Assembly (NCBI RefSeq): GCF_019049855.1
Contig: NZ_JAHLSY010000006.1
Location: 1 to 64,000 of the forward strand
Direction of reading: 5' to 3'
From: Hydrogenophilus thiooxidans
GTDB lineage: Bacteria; Pseudomonadota; Gammaproteobacteria; Burkholderiales; Rhodocyclaceae
DNA: 64,000 nucleotides
The position numbers and the translations under genes are program-made. Positions within the stretch are counted from its first letter, which is position 1. Every line of letters begins with the position of its first letter. Of this stretch, positions 56,869 to 64,000 are shown piece by piece. The notes under the pieces are model-generated. The model ran no database searches, had not been told where the DNA came from, and worked only from the letters and a program-made list of their open reading frames with translations.

Positions 56869-57115
56869 CCAGCACGGCGTAGCCGGTTGCCAATACGGTA
56901 AAGAGTACGAGTGAAAAAAACGAGAGATTGAGGAAGCTGAGTGGAATGCCCCAGAGGGTGATCCGGCTCATCGGCTCGGCCCACCAGACGATCGCGAAGT
57001 TGTAGAGGAGCCAGACAACGAGTTCTGCCCATGTCAAGCAACGCGTGCGTTGCCAAAACGCTTTGCGGATCGTTTCCGCCCGCGCGTTGCGTTCGTCGTG
57101 GGTCAGCATTGGCAT
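56795..57115 (-). CDS. Small two-helix membrane protein, weakly DUF4212-like
   Basis: 106 residues. Two helices, CLTWAELVVWLLYNFAIVWW and LSFLNLSFFSLVLFTVLATGYAV, joined by ITLWGIPLSFLN, which loosely echoes the G-x-PLGFW of DUF4212. The N-terminus is charged (THDERNARAETIRKAFWQR). Start ATG 57115 or 57109. The 3' end is antisense to the last 74 bp of the preceding gene. Not firmly recognised. Confidence 0.6.
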   Translation of the reverse strand: MPMLTHDERNARAETIRKAFWQRTRCLTWAELVVWLLYNFAIVWWAEPMSRITLWGIPLSFLNLSFFSLVLFTVLATGYAVLVNRWARSARAQLSAPASPANGRVD

Positions 57116-57148
57116 CGTGACCGCGCCTCAGCCCGAGAGAAAGCAGCC

Positions 57149-57178
57149 AAAAGAAAAGGGCGCTTGGTTGCGCCCCTT
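57149..57178 (-). terminator. Rho-independent terminator of aceB
   Basis: On the minus strand GGGCGC, AACCAA loop, GCGCCC (57158-57175), followed by TTTTCTTTT. Confidence 0.82.
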
Positions 57179-57184
57179 TCGCGG

Positions 57185-58783
57185 CTACGGCATGGCTTCG
57201 TAGAGCGGCAACGTCAGGAATTCGGGGAATTCCGGATCCAATGCGATCTTCTCGAAGATTTGCGCCGCTTGTTCATACGTTTCCAGCGGTTCGCCTTGGG
57301 CGGCGACCACCGCTTTCACCTTGTCGAGCTCTTCCGGGATCAGGGAGCGGACGAGCTCTGCGGTGACCTTGCGTCCGTCGGTCAAGATCCCTTTTGGGCT
57401 ATAGACCCATTGCCACACTTGCGAGCGCGCGATCTCTGCGGTTGCGGCATCTTCCATCAGGTTGTGGATCGCGACGGCGCCGTTGCCGTTGAGCCATGCG
57501 CCCAGGTAGTGGATCGCCACGTTGATGTTGTTGCGCAGCCCCGCTTCGGTGATCGGCTGTTCCGGACGGAAATCGAGTAGCTCCTTCGCCGTGAAGGTTT
57601 CCGTACGCTGTTTTTCCCACTGGTTGGGTTTGTCGCCGAGCACCGCGACGAACTCTTCCATCGCGATCGGCACCAAACCGGGGTGGGCGACCCAGCCGCC
57701 GTCGAAGCCGTCGTTCGCGTCGCGCCGCTTGTCTTTGCGCACACCTTCGAGCGCACGCGCGTTCGCTTCCGGGTCGTTTTTGATCGGGATCAGCGCGCTC
57801 ATGCCGCCGATCGCCGGGGCGCCGCGCTTATGGCACGCTTTGACGACCGAAAGGGCGTAGGCACGCATGAAGGGAACTTCCATGGTGATCAAATTGCGGT
57901 CGGCCAGGCAGAAGTCTTTGTTTTTCTTGAACTTTTTGATGCAGGAGAAGATGTAGTCCCAGCGCCCTGCGTTGAGACCTGCCGAGTGGTCACGCAGTTC
58001 ATAGAGGATTTCTTCCATCTCGAACGCGGCCAGGATCGTTTCGATCAGAACAGTCGCTTTGATCGTGCCCCGCGGCAGTCCCAATTCGTCTTCGGCGAAA
58101 TGGAAGACGTCGTTCCACAACCGCGCTTCGAGATGGTTTTCGAGCTTCGGCAGGTAGTAGAAGGGGCCGGCGCCGCGCGCGATCTGCTCTTTGGCGTTGT
58201 GGAAAAAGGCCAAGCCGAAATCGAAAAGCCCACCAGAGACGCGTTGCCCGTCGACAAGAACGTGTTTTTCGTCCAGGTGCCAGCCGCGCGGACGGATTTG
58301 CAGCACCGCGATTTTCTCATTCAGTTTGTATTCCTTGCCGTTTTCGGCAACGAAATCGATCTGACGGCGAATCGCGTCATAGACGTTGATCTGCCCTTGG
58401 ATCTGGTTGAACCAGTTGGGACTGTTCGCGTCTTCGAAATCGGTCATGTAGCTGTCCGCGCCGGAGTTGAACGCGTTGATCACCATCTTGCGATCCGACG
58501 CAGGGCCTGTGATTTCGACGCGGCGGCATTCCAACGCTTTGGGCACCGGTGCGATCTTCCAGTCGCCTTCGCGAATGTGCGCCGTTTCGGGAAGGAAATT
58601 GGGCATTTCCCCTGCGTCGATGCGCGCTTGCCGTTCGACGCGCGCGCGCAGGAGTTCTTGCCGCCGTGGTTCGAATTTCCGGTGCAGTTTGGCTACGAAT
58701 GACAGCGCCTCTGGTGTCAGAATCTCGTCGAAGCGTGGGTGCATCGGGGCGTTGATCGTCACGCCGTCAGGTAGTGCAGACAT
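57185..58783 (-). CDS. aceB: Malate synthase A
   Basis: 532 residues, family length. Joins acetyl-CoA and glyoxylate to make malate. [20 protein letters not shown] at the N-terminus, [30 protein letters not shown] (here LQIRPRGW), [24 protein letters not shown] with the metal Glu, and the catalytic Asp in [19 protein letters not shown]. aceA is not in the window. A small palindrome lies about 40 bp upstream. Confidence 0.96.
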   Translation of the reverse strand: MSALPDGVTINAPMHPRFDEILTPEALSFVAKLHRKFEPRRQELLRARVERQARIDAGEMPNFLPETAHIREGDWKIAPVPKALECRRVEITGPASDRKMVINAFNSGADSYMTDFEDANSPNWFNQIQGQINVYDAIRRQIDFVAENGKEYKLNEKIAVLQIRPRGWHLDEKHVLVDGQRVSGGLFDFGLAFFHNAKEQIARGAGPFYYLPKLENHLEARLWNDVFHFAEDELGLPRGTIKATVLIETILAAFEMEEILYELRDHSAGLNAGRWDYIFSCIKKFKKNKDFCLADRNLITMEVPFMRAYALSVVKACHKRGAPAIGGMSALIPIKNDPEANARALEGVRKDKRRDANDGFDGGWVAHPGLVPIAMEEFVAVLGDKPNQWEKQRTETFTAKELLDFRPEQPITEAGLRNNINVAIHYLGAWLNGNGAVAIHNLMEDAATAEIARSQVWQWVYSPKGILTDGRKVTAELVRSLIPEELDKVKAVVAAQGEPLETYEQAAQIFEKIALDPEFPEFLTLPLYEAMP

Positions 58784-58835
58784 CGTTTTTGTCTCCCTAA
58801 GTCACAATGAACGGATTTTTCCGCAACGAGTTGCG

Positions 58836-59687
58836 TTACGCGGCTCCATAGACGGAAACGAAATAATAGCAGGTGAGCGCGGTTCCGACGAAGAGGACGA
58901 AGGTGCGAAGCCACTTCGCGGGTAAGCGTCGCGCGACGCGACCAGCGAGATATCCCCCGACGCTGGCGCTCATCGCGGTGACCACGAGGTGGGGCCAGCT
59001 CACCGCACCGCCGATAACGAAGGTCGCCGCTGCTACCGTATAGATCGCCGCTGAGAGCAGGTTTTTGAGGGCTTGGATTTCATGGATGTCTTCGATGCGT
59101 TGCAGCGCAATCGCCGCGATCATTACGATCCCCATCCCTGCGCCAAAGAAGCCGCCGTAGATCGCGACGAAGAACTGGAACAGACGCGCACCCGGGTGGG
59201 CAATGCTGCTGCCGGGGGGCGCTATGACGGTATCGTTTCGTTTTGCGGCGCGCAAATGGGGCGAGAGGGCAGCCGCAGCGATCTCCCGCTCTGTCGCAAG
59301 CCAGCGGTTGATACGTGGTGCTGCGGCAAAAAGGAGCGTTGCAATGAGCAAAAGCCAAGGAATGAGTGTTGCGAAAGTTCGGTTGGGGGTGAAAAGCAAA
59401 AGCACAGCACCCAGCGCGCCTCCGATCAACGCAATCACGACCATTACGACAAGGTGGTGGGCATAGCGGCGCAATTCGTGCCGGTACGCCCAAGCGGTGA
59501 AGAGGCTCGCTGGCCAGAGCGCCACCGAATTGGTGGCATTGGCGACAACCGGGGGCAAACCGGCTGCGAGCAGTGCCGGAAAGGAGAAGAAGGTGCCGCC
59601 GCCAGCGAGCGCATTCATCGCCCCCGCGGCGGCACCGCCCAGAATCACACCGAACCACGCGGTGAATGGGGTGTCGAGAAATTCCAT
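58836..59687 (-). CDS. TSUP-family membrane transporter (second copy)
   Basis: 283 residues, about eight helices. GGAAAGAMNALAGGGTFFSFPAL and YGGFFGAGMGIVMIAAIAL are the repeat motifs; the first carries the AGGGTFFSFPAL form unlike the other TSUP protein in the window, so the two are not recent duplicates. Substrate unknown. 16 bp after the hemerythrin gene's side on the same strand, hemerythrin being downstream in transcription order of none here. Confidence 0.88.
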   Translation of the reverse strand: MEFLDTPFTAWFGVILGGAAAGAMNALAGGGTFFSFPALLAAGLPPVVANATNSVALWPASLFTAWAYRHELRRYAHHLVVMVVIALIGGALGAVLLLFTPNRTFATLIPWLLLIATLLFAAAPRINRWLATEREIAAAALSPHLRAAKRNDTVIAPPGSSIAHPGARLFQFFVAIYGGFFGAGMGIVMIAAIALQRIEDIHEIQALKNLLSAAIYTVAAATFVIGGAVSWPHLVVTAMSASVGGYLAGRVARRLPAKWLRTFVLFVGTALTCYYFVSVYGAA

Positions 59688-59703
59688 GAGGCGCGTACGA
59701 GCG

Positions 59704-60159
59704 TCAGACCGCTGCGCCCAGGAGGTAGTCCCTCATTTTGAGATCTTCCTGGATCACATGGTGGATCAACCAGTCGCGCAACAGTTGTAACAGCGCTTCT
59801 TTATTTTCCTTGGGTAGACTATCGGCTGAGGTTTGTTGGGAGTGGGCCAGCAGGATCTTTTCGGTCAGGTCGTTGAGGCGCCGGACGAGCGTTTCGTGGG
59901 CTTGCGCGTGCTTGTGAAAGTGGGGGTAGTCAATTTTTCGCATGACCGACTCTTCACGCGCAAAGTGATCACGCGTGTAGTCGTGAAGCGCGTCGAGTGC
60001 AAGCGTAAGCACCCCCATCGAGGCATGCGTGACAAAGAGGGATTGCACCTCGTTGATGAGTTCGATCAACCGCTTGTGGTCTTCGTCGATCTTTTCATGA
60101 CCCACCGCGAGTTGCGGACGCCACTCTAAGGGCGTAAAACCGGATTTGTCGTTGGCCAT
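59704..60159 (-). CDS. Bacteriohemerythrin
   Basis: 151 residues, four-helix bundle with a di-iron oxygen-binding site. Ligands visible: His28 (KIDEDHKRL), His65 and Glu69 (YTRDHFAREESVM), His84 and His88 (HKHAQAHE), His134 and Asp139 (HHVIQEDLKMRDYL). It stores or senses oxygen. It lies 16 bp upstream of the TSUP gene, so the two may be co-transcribed. The N-terminus TPLEWRPQLAVGHEKID is typical. Confidence 0.93.
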   Translation of the reverse strand: MANDKSGFTPLEWRPQLAVGHEKIDEDHKRLIELINEVQSLFVTHASMGVLTLALDALHDYTRDHFAREESVMRKIDYPHFHKHAQAHETLVRRLNDLTEKILLAHSQQTSADSLPKENKEALLQLLRDWLIHHVIQEDLKMRDYLLGAAV

Positions 60160-60234
60160 GGAACGCGCACGGTAGCAAAGATGGATATACAGAGATTATA
60201 CTGATCGCTGCGCGTTGTCAGCAGGTCGTTTGCG

Positions 60235-60672
60235 ATGCCTCCACCTTGTCCCTTGTGTGCGTCAGAAGTGTTGCCCATCGTTTGGCAAAACCGAATGTGT
60301 CGTGTCGTTTGGGTGCAAGACCCTGAGTATCCGGGATATCTCCGTGTGATCTGGCAGCGGCACGTCGAGGAGATGACCGATCTTTCCTGGGCTGAGGCGA
60401 ACCATCTGTGGCGGATTTTATGGGGCGTCGAGCGTGCCCTCCGCGCGGAGGCGCAACCCGACAAGGTCAATCTGGCTGCGTTCGGGAACGTGGTGCCGCA
60501 CCTGCATTGGCATGTGATCCCTCGTTACCGAGACGATCCCCATTTTCCTGAGCCCTACTGGGGGCGACGCGTCCGCAATCGCCCGTCCGTTCGGGCCGTT
60601 GCGACATGCGAAACGATGCGTGCCGCGCTGACTGCCGAATTGGGGCGCGGCGAAGATGTCGCGTTGGTGTGA
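60235..60672 (+). CDS. HIT-family nucleotide hydrolase/transferase
   Basis: 145 residues. Active-site histidine triad H89-L-H91-W-H93 in NVVPHLHWHVIPRY. An N-terminal CPLC pair may hold zinc. Typically acts on nucleoside phosphoramidates or dinucleoside polyphosphates; exact substrate unknown. It is followed by tRNA-Ser. Confidence 0.9.
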   Translation: MPPPCPLCASEVLPIVWQNRMCRVVWVQDPEYPGYLRVIWQRHVEEMTDLSWAEANHLWRILWGVERALRAEAQPDKVNLAAFGNVVPHLHWHVIPRYRDDPHFPEPYWGRRVRNRPSVRAVATCETMRAALTAELGRGEDVALV

Positions 60673-60699
60673 GGTTTTACGGTACAATTGCGCCCGATC

Positions 60700-60789
60700 G
60701 GAGGCGTGGCCGAGTGGTTTAAGGCAGCGGTCTTGAAAACCGCCAGGGGTTTGCGCCCCTCGTGAGTTCGAATCTCACCGCCTCCGCCA
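60700..60789 (+). tRNA. tRNA-Ser (anticodon TGA)
   Basis: 90 nt with a long variable arm (AGGGGTTTGCGCCCCT region) and encoded CCA (60787-60789). Acceptor GGAGGCG pairs with CGCCTCC; anticodon stem GCGGT/ACCGC encloses CTTGAAA, anticodon TGA. A TACAAT at 60683-60688 may be its -10 box. Confidence 0.96.
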
Positions 60790-60839
60790 TCCCTTGCATA
60801 CCGACGATCTGTTTTCGTGCCAAGGAACGCTGAAGGGGT

Positions 60840-61145
60840 TCAAAACTTCTCCGGTCGTAACACGCCCACTTCGAACGTATAAGCCACCACGGCGTAATGG
60901 CGGAAGTAGTGGGTCAGAACGTGATCGAGAATCGCGTCGGCAACTTCCGGCGAACAGAGTACCTCGATGCGGACCGTTTTCGCGGCTTCCCATTCGCCGC
61001 TGCGGGAACCGCGGGAGCCCTGACCGCGGACTTCACAGACGCTGTAACCATGGGCACCCAGGCGCATCACGTCGGTAGTGAGCAGCCCTTCGATCGCTTC
61101 TTCGGCAATGATCACGACGAGTTGTCGGGTAGCGCGCGTTTTCAT
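60840..61145 (-). CDS. sbtB: PII-like signalling protein SbtB
   Basis: 101 residues, PII-like fold. The T-loop region GQGSRGSRSGEWE matches the GxGSRxxRSG of cyanobacterial SbtB, and HYAVVAYTFEVGVLRPEKF matches its last strand. The C-terminal R-loop with its redox cysteine pair, present in cyanobacterial SbtB, is missing. SbtB binds cAMP, AMP and ADP and gates SbtA. Start ATG 61145, 4 bp after sbtA, so the genes are coupled. Confidence 0.88.
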   Translation of the reverse strand: MKTRATRQLVVIIAEEAIEGLLTTDVMRLGAHGYSVCEVRGQGSRGSRSGEWEAAKTVRIEVLCSPEVADAILDHVLTHYFRHYAVVAYTFEVGVLRPEKF

Positions 61146-61149
61146 CTCG

Positions 61150-62088
61150 TTATCCAATGATCTGTTGGGATACGAAATAATACAGCGGGATGCCAACCAG
61201 AATGTTGAAGGGGAAGGTGACCACGAGCGATGCGCCGATCGAGAGCGCCGGGTTGGCTTCGGGCACGGCGATACGCATCGCGGCCGGGGCGGCGATGTAC
61301 GAGGCGCTTGCGGCGAGCGTCGCCAAGAGCATCGCGCCGCCTGCGGAAAGGCCGGCGATTGCCGCGGCGATGAATCCTAGGGTAGCAGAGATGAGCGGCA
61401 TCACGACACCGAAAACCGTCAGAAATACCCCGGCACGCTTCAGCGCGTCGATCTGCCCGGCCGCGACGAGCCCCATTTCCAAGAGAAAGAGCGATAGCGC
61501 TCCTTTGAAGCCGACGAAATAGAACGGTTCGAGCGGGGCGATCTTTTCGGGGCCGGCGAGCCAACCCACGACGAGTCCCCCTGCCAAGAGCACGATACTT
61601 TTCCCTAAAAGGACCTCGTGCGCGAGTGGTCCCCAGCGGACGGTTTGGAGGTTACCCATCCGCGCCAGAAGAATCCCGACGATGATCCCGGGGATCTCAA
61701 GAAGGACGAGGAAAAGCGGCGCGTACGCTTCGAATGGGACGTTTTTGGCGCGGAGAAAGTCGAGCGCGACCGCAAACGTCACCGCGCTCACCGAACCGTA
61801 ATGACCGGCGATCGACGCGGCGTCGGGCCGCGGCAGTCGACCCAAACGGGTGAGGATGGGAAACGCAACGAGCGGGATGAGCACGCCCAAGAGGAACGTT
61901 ACCCCTGCTTTGGGTGCGACTTCGAAGAAAGGCTCTTTGGCAAGTTCCACACCGCCTTTGAGACCGATCGCCAGGAGCAGATAGATCGAAAGGGCTTCGT
62001 AGAGTTGTCCGGGGATTTTGAGGTCAGAACGCGCGAGTCGCGCCAGAAAACCCAGTACGAAGAAGAGCGGAACCGGATCGAATGCCAT
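61150..62088 (-). CDS. sbtA: Sodium-dependent bicarbonate transporter SbtA
   Basis: 312 residues, about ten helices, DUF897 family. LPRPDAASIAGHYGSVSAVTFAVAL holds the conserved HYGSVSAVTF bicarbonate/sodium site, ALYEALSIYLLLAIGLKGGVEL (here QLYEALSIYL...) the first signature, and ASASYIAAPAAMRIAVPEANP the second half-site. Brings in bicarbonate with Na+ to feed carbon fixation. In other bacteria the pair sits under CO2 control; none of that is visible here. Confidence 0.9.
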   Translation of the reverse strand: MAFDPVPLFFVLGFLARLARSDLKIPGQLYEALSIYLLLAIGLKGGVELAKEPFFEVAPKAGVTFLLGVLIPLVAFPILTRLGRLPRPDAASIAGHYGSVSAVTFAVALDFLRAKNVPFEAYAPLFLVLLEIPGIIVGILLARMGNLQTVRWGPLAHEVLLGKSIVLLAGGLVVGWLAGPEKIAPLEPFYFVGFKGALSLFLLEMGLVAAGQIDALKRAGVFLTVFGVVMPLISATLGFIAAAIAGLSAGGAMLLATLAASASYIAAPAAMRIAVPEANPALSIGASLVVTFPFNILVGIPLYYFVSQQIIG

Positions 62089-62121
62089 GATTGCTTCCGA
62101 CGAAATGATTGTAATTCATAA

Positions 62122-62502
62122 TTATAACGCCGTGCGCGCCGCATAGCTGTCACGCGAGTGCGCAATGCGCACCCCTACGGCGCGGGCGTTTGGGTAAAAA
62201 TCTGGTTTGGCAAGCGTCACCTCGACCCAATCGATTTTCGGATCGTGGCGAAAGAGGTGGTCGATGAGTTCGGTGGCGAGCGATTCCAGGAGATCGACGT
62301 GGGGCTCCGTGTGCCAAGCGGTGATGCGGTCGACGGCGAGCGAATAGTCGATGCACGCGCTGAGGTCATGCGGACGGATCGGCAGCGCGCCGCGTGCGCG
62401 AACGGAGACGAGTAAGCGTTGCGGGGCCAGCCGTTCGTGCGGGCAGAGCCCCACCGGGACGACCACTTCCATCTCGTCGATGAACACTTCGTACATAGGC
62501 AT
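62122..62502 (-). CDS. folB: Dihydroneopterin aldolase
   Basis: 126 residues. Folate pathway. VVPVGLCPHERLAPQRLLVSV, DYSLAVDRITAW, LLESLATELIDHLF and VEVTLAKPDF are the family blocks in order. Start ATG 62502 or 62496. Same strand as sbtA, 33 bp upstream of it. Confidence 0.92.
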   Translation of the reverse strand: MPMYEVFIDEMEVVVPVGLCPHERLAPQRLLVSVRARGALPIRPHDLSACIDYSLAVDRITAWHTEPHVDLLESLATELIDHLFRHDPKIDWVEVTLAKPDFYPNARAVGVRIAHSRDSYAARTAL

Positions 62503-62660
62503 TCGTCTTCAGGCGTATCGGCGCGATTGTAGCGGCATTGTTTGAGAAGGCAAAAAACGGGGCGGCGCAAATCGAGCGAGCCGCGGTCGGCAGAAATCGA
62601 AGCGGTCGATATGGGCTTTGTTGTGCGAAAATCCTAGGGTCACGGTGAGAGCGAGGGAAG

Positions 62661-64000
62661 ATGTCACCGCACACAGTCGATATCGTCGTTCTGGCTGCGG
62701 GAAAAGGGACGCGGATGCGTTCGGCGCGGCCGAAGGTGTTGCAGCCGCTTGCGGGGCGGCCACTTCTTTTTCACGTGCTCGATACCGCAGAAGCGCTCGC
62801 TCCCGCGCAAGGCGTGGTGGTGGTCGGTCATGAAGCGGCGCAGGTAACCGCTGCGCTCGCGGCGTGGTATTCGCGCCAGAGGGTGTCTGCAAGCAATGGG
62901 AACGGGCCGACTGCGCCACAGAAGGCGCCCGAGCAAACCGGTTCAGACATCTGGCGCACGGTGGCGCAGACGCCGCAGCTTGGCACCGGCCATGCGTTAC
63001 AGGTAGCGCTACCGGCGCTCGCCGATTCGCCAGCACGATGGGTTCTGGTCCTCTACGGTGACGTTCCGCTCATTCGGCCGTCGACGCTCGTGCGGCTCGT
63101 CGCCGCGGCAACCGCGTGCGACGGGGTCGCGCTGCTTACGGTGACCCTCGAAAATCCGAGCGGGTACGGGCGAATCGTGCGCGATGGCGCAGGTGGTGTT
63201 GCCGCAATCGTCGAAGAGAAAGATGCAGACGCAGCCACACGTGCGGTTCGCGAAGTCAATACCGGTGTGATGGTCTTGCCGAAAGCGCGTTTGGCTGCGT
63301 GGCTCGCCGCGCTTACCCCCAACAACGTGCAAGGGGAGTATTACCTCACCGACGTGGTGGCGCGTGCGGTGGCCGAGGGGGTGCCGGTGGTTGCGGTGCA
63401 ACCGGAGACGGTGGAAGAGACGCTCGGGGTCAATGACAAGCGGCAGCTTGCGGAATTGGAACGGATTTTCCAACGGCAGACGGCGGAACAGCTTCTGGCG
63501 GCGGGGGTGACCCTGCTCGACCCAGCGCGGTTCGACGTGCGCGGGGAGCTTACCTGCGGGCGTGACGTGACGATCGACGTCGGTTGCCTCTTCCTGGGCG
63601 AGGTGGTGTTGCACGACGATGTGGTGGTGGGCGCGCACTGTGTGCTGCAGGACTGTGTCGTTGGGCCGGGGACGCGCATCGAGCCCTTTTCTCATATCGT
63701 TGGTGCGCGGATTGGCGCAAACGCAGTGATCGGCCCCTATGCCCGCATTCGGCCCACGACGGTGCTCGCCGATGGTGTGCATATCGGCAACTTCGTTGAG
63801 GTCAAGAATTGCGAAATCGGGGAAGGGAGCAAAGCCAACCACCTGAGTTACCTGGGGGACGCAACGGTGGGGGCGCGGGTCAATATCGGAGCGGGAACGA
63901 TCACCTGCAACTACGATGGGGCGAACAAACACCGGACGGTGATCGAGGACGATGCGTTCATCGGTAGCGACACGCAACTGGTTGCGCCGGTGCGGGTCGG
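62661..64000 (+). CDS. glmU: Bifunctional GlmU (GlcNAc-1-P uridyltransferase / GlcN-1-P acetyltransferase), partial
   Basis: The gene runs off the window end; 446 codons are present, all but a few of the usual 455. It makes UDP-GlcNAc. ATG 62661 after GAGGGAAG. Uridyltransferase domain: [56 protein letters not shown]. Then a left-handed beta helix of hexapeptide repeats with [49 protein letters not shown] stretch of about 27 extra residues lies before QLGTGH. Divergent from folB across 158 bp, in which I see no other feature. Confidence 0.95.
   Translation, partial: MSPHTVDIVVLAAGKGTRMRSARPKVLQPLAGRPLLFHVLDTAEALAPAQGVVVVGHEAAQVTAALAAWYSRQRVSASNGNGPTAPQKAPEQTGSDIWRTVAQTPQLGTGHALQVALPALADSPARWVLVLYGDVPLIRPSTLVRLVAAATACDGVALLTVTLENPSGYGRIVRDGAGGVAAIVEEKDADAATRAVREVNTGVMVLPKARLAAWLAALTPNNVQGEYYLTDVVARAVAEGVPVVAVQPETVEETLGVNDKRQLAELERIFQRQTAEQLLAAGVTLLDPARFDVRGELTCGRDVTIDVGCLFLGEVVLHDDVVVGAHCVLQDCVVGPGTRIEPFSHIVGARIGANAVIGPYARIRPTTVLADGVHIGNFVEVKNCEIGEGSKANHLSYLGDATVGARVNIGAGTITCNYDGANKHRTVIEDDAFIGSDTQLVAPVRV

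Overview
The window is about 64 kb of compact, GC-rich chromosomal DNA from a betaproteobacterium. Gene content and order point to the Hydrogenophilus/Hydrogenophilales lineage. The small cytochrome c-552 (22366-22677) has the look of the thermostable Hydrogenophilus protein. The pilMNOPQ-aroKB, yggS-proC-yggT-yggU, pilT-pilU and lolB-ispE-tRNA-prs-rplY-pth-ychF arrangements are betaproteobacterial. A bicarbonate transporter with its PII-like partner suits an autotroph. The species assignment is inference from recalled family features, not a database result.

Layout. (1) 1-516: left edge of an IS5-type insertion sequence with a broken transposase. (2) 523-13172, minus strand: a tightly overlapped run that reads TPR protein, mrpA/B-C-D-E-F-G (multisubunit Na+/H+ antiporter), lolB, ispE, tRNA-Gln, prs, rplY, pth, ychF. 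(3) 13287-16456, minus: zur-znuC-znuB-znuA zinc uptake with an operator-like palindrome in front of zur. (4) 16510-22677: FAH-family hydrolase, lgt, ilvD, coiled-coil protein/zapA/6S RNA, TSUP transporter, queF, cytochrome c-552. (5) 22764-27570: degenerate EAL-HDOD protein, ferredoxin reductase, SDR protein, hemJ-like, rRNA methyltransferase. (6) 27608-32779: pilU/pilT, then divergent yggS-proC-yggT-yggU and a NusG_II protein. (7) 32769-36620, minus: yqgE, ruvX, pyrR, pyrB and a catalytically dead dihydroorotase (PyrX type). (8) 36639-45781: PBP1A, divergent from pilMNOPQ-aroK-aroB. (9) 46011-58783: central carbon genes acnB, aceK/icd, DUF4212 plus sodium:solute symporter, aceB, interspersed with an HDOD-GAF regulator, an OmpA lipoprotein and two small unknown membrane proteins. 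(10) 58836-64000: second TSUP transporter, bacteriohemerythrin, HIT protein, tRNA-Ser, sbtA-sbtB, folB, and glmU running off the end.

How the genes fit together. Most of the window is housekeeping, packed with 4-bp ATGA overlaps, so translational coupling is widespread. The accessory signals are ion and carbon economy: a Mrp antiporter built into an envelope/isoprenoid operon, Na+-coupled solute and (predicted) bicarbonate transport, zinc homeostasis, and an acetate/glyoxylate-type group (acnB, icd, aceK, aceB, symporter) in which aceA is not seen. Type IV pilus assembly and retraction genes are present in two loci. I found no CRISPR array, prophage or defence island. The most interesting points are the ispE stop codon lying inside a tRNA gene, the Mrp operon embedded in a conserved operon, SbtB without its C-terminal redox loop, the dead dihydroorotase, a palindrome just downstream of a good acnB promoter, and a pair of overlapping unknown membrane genes beside the symporter.
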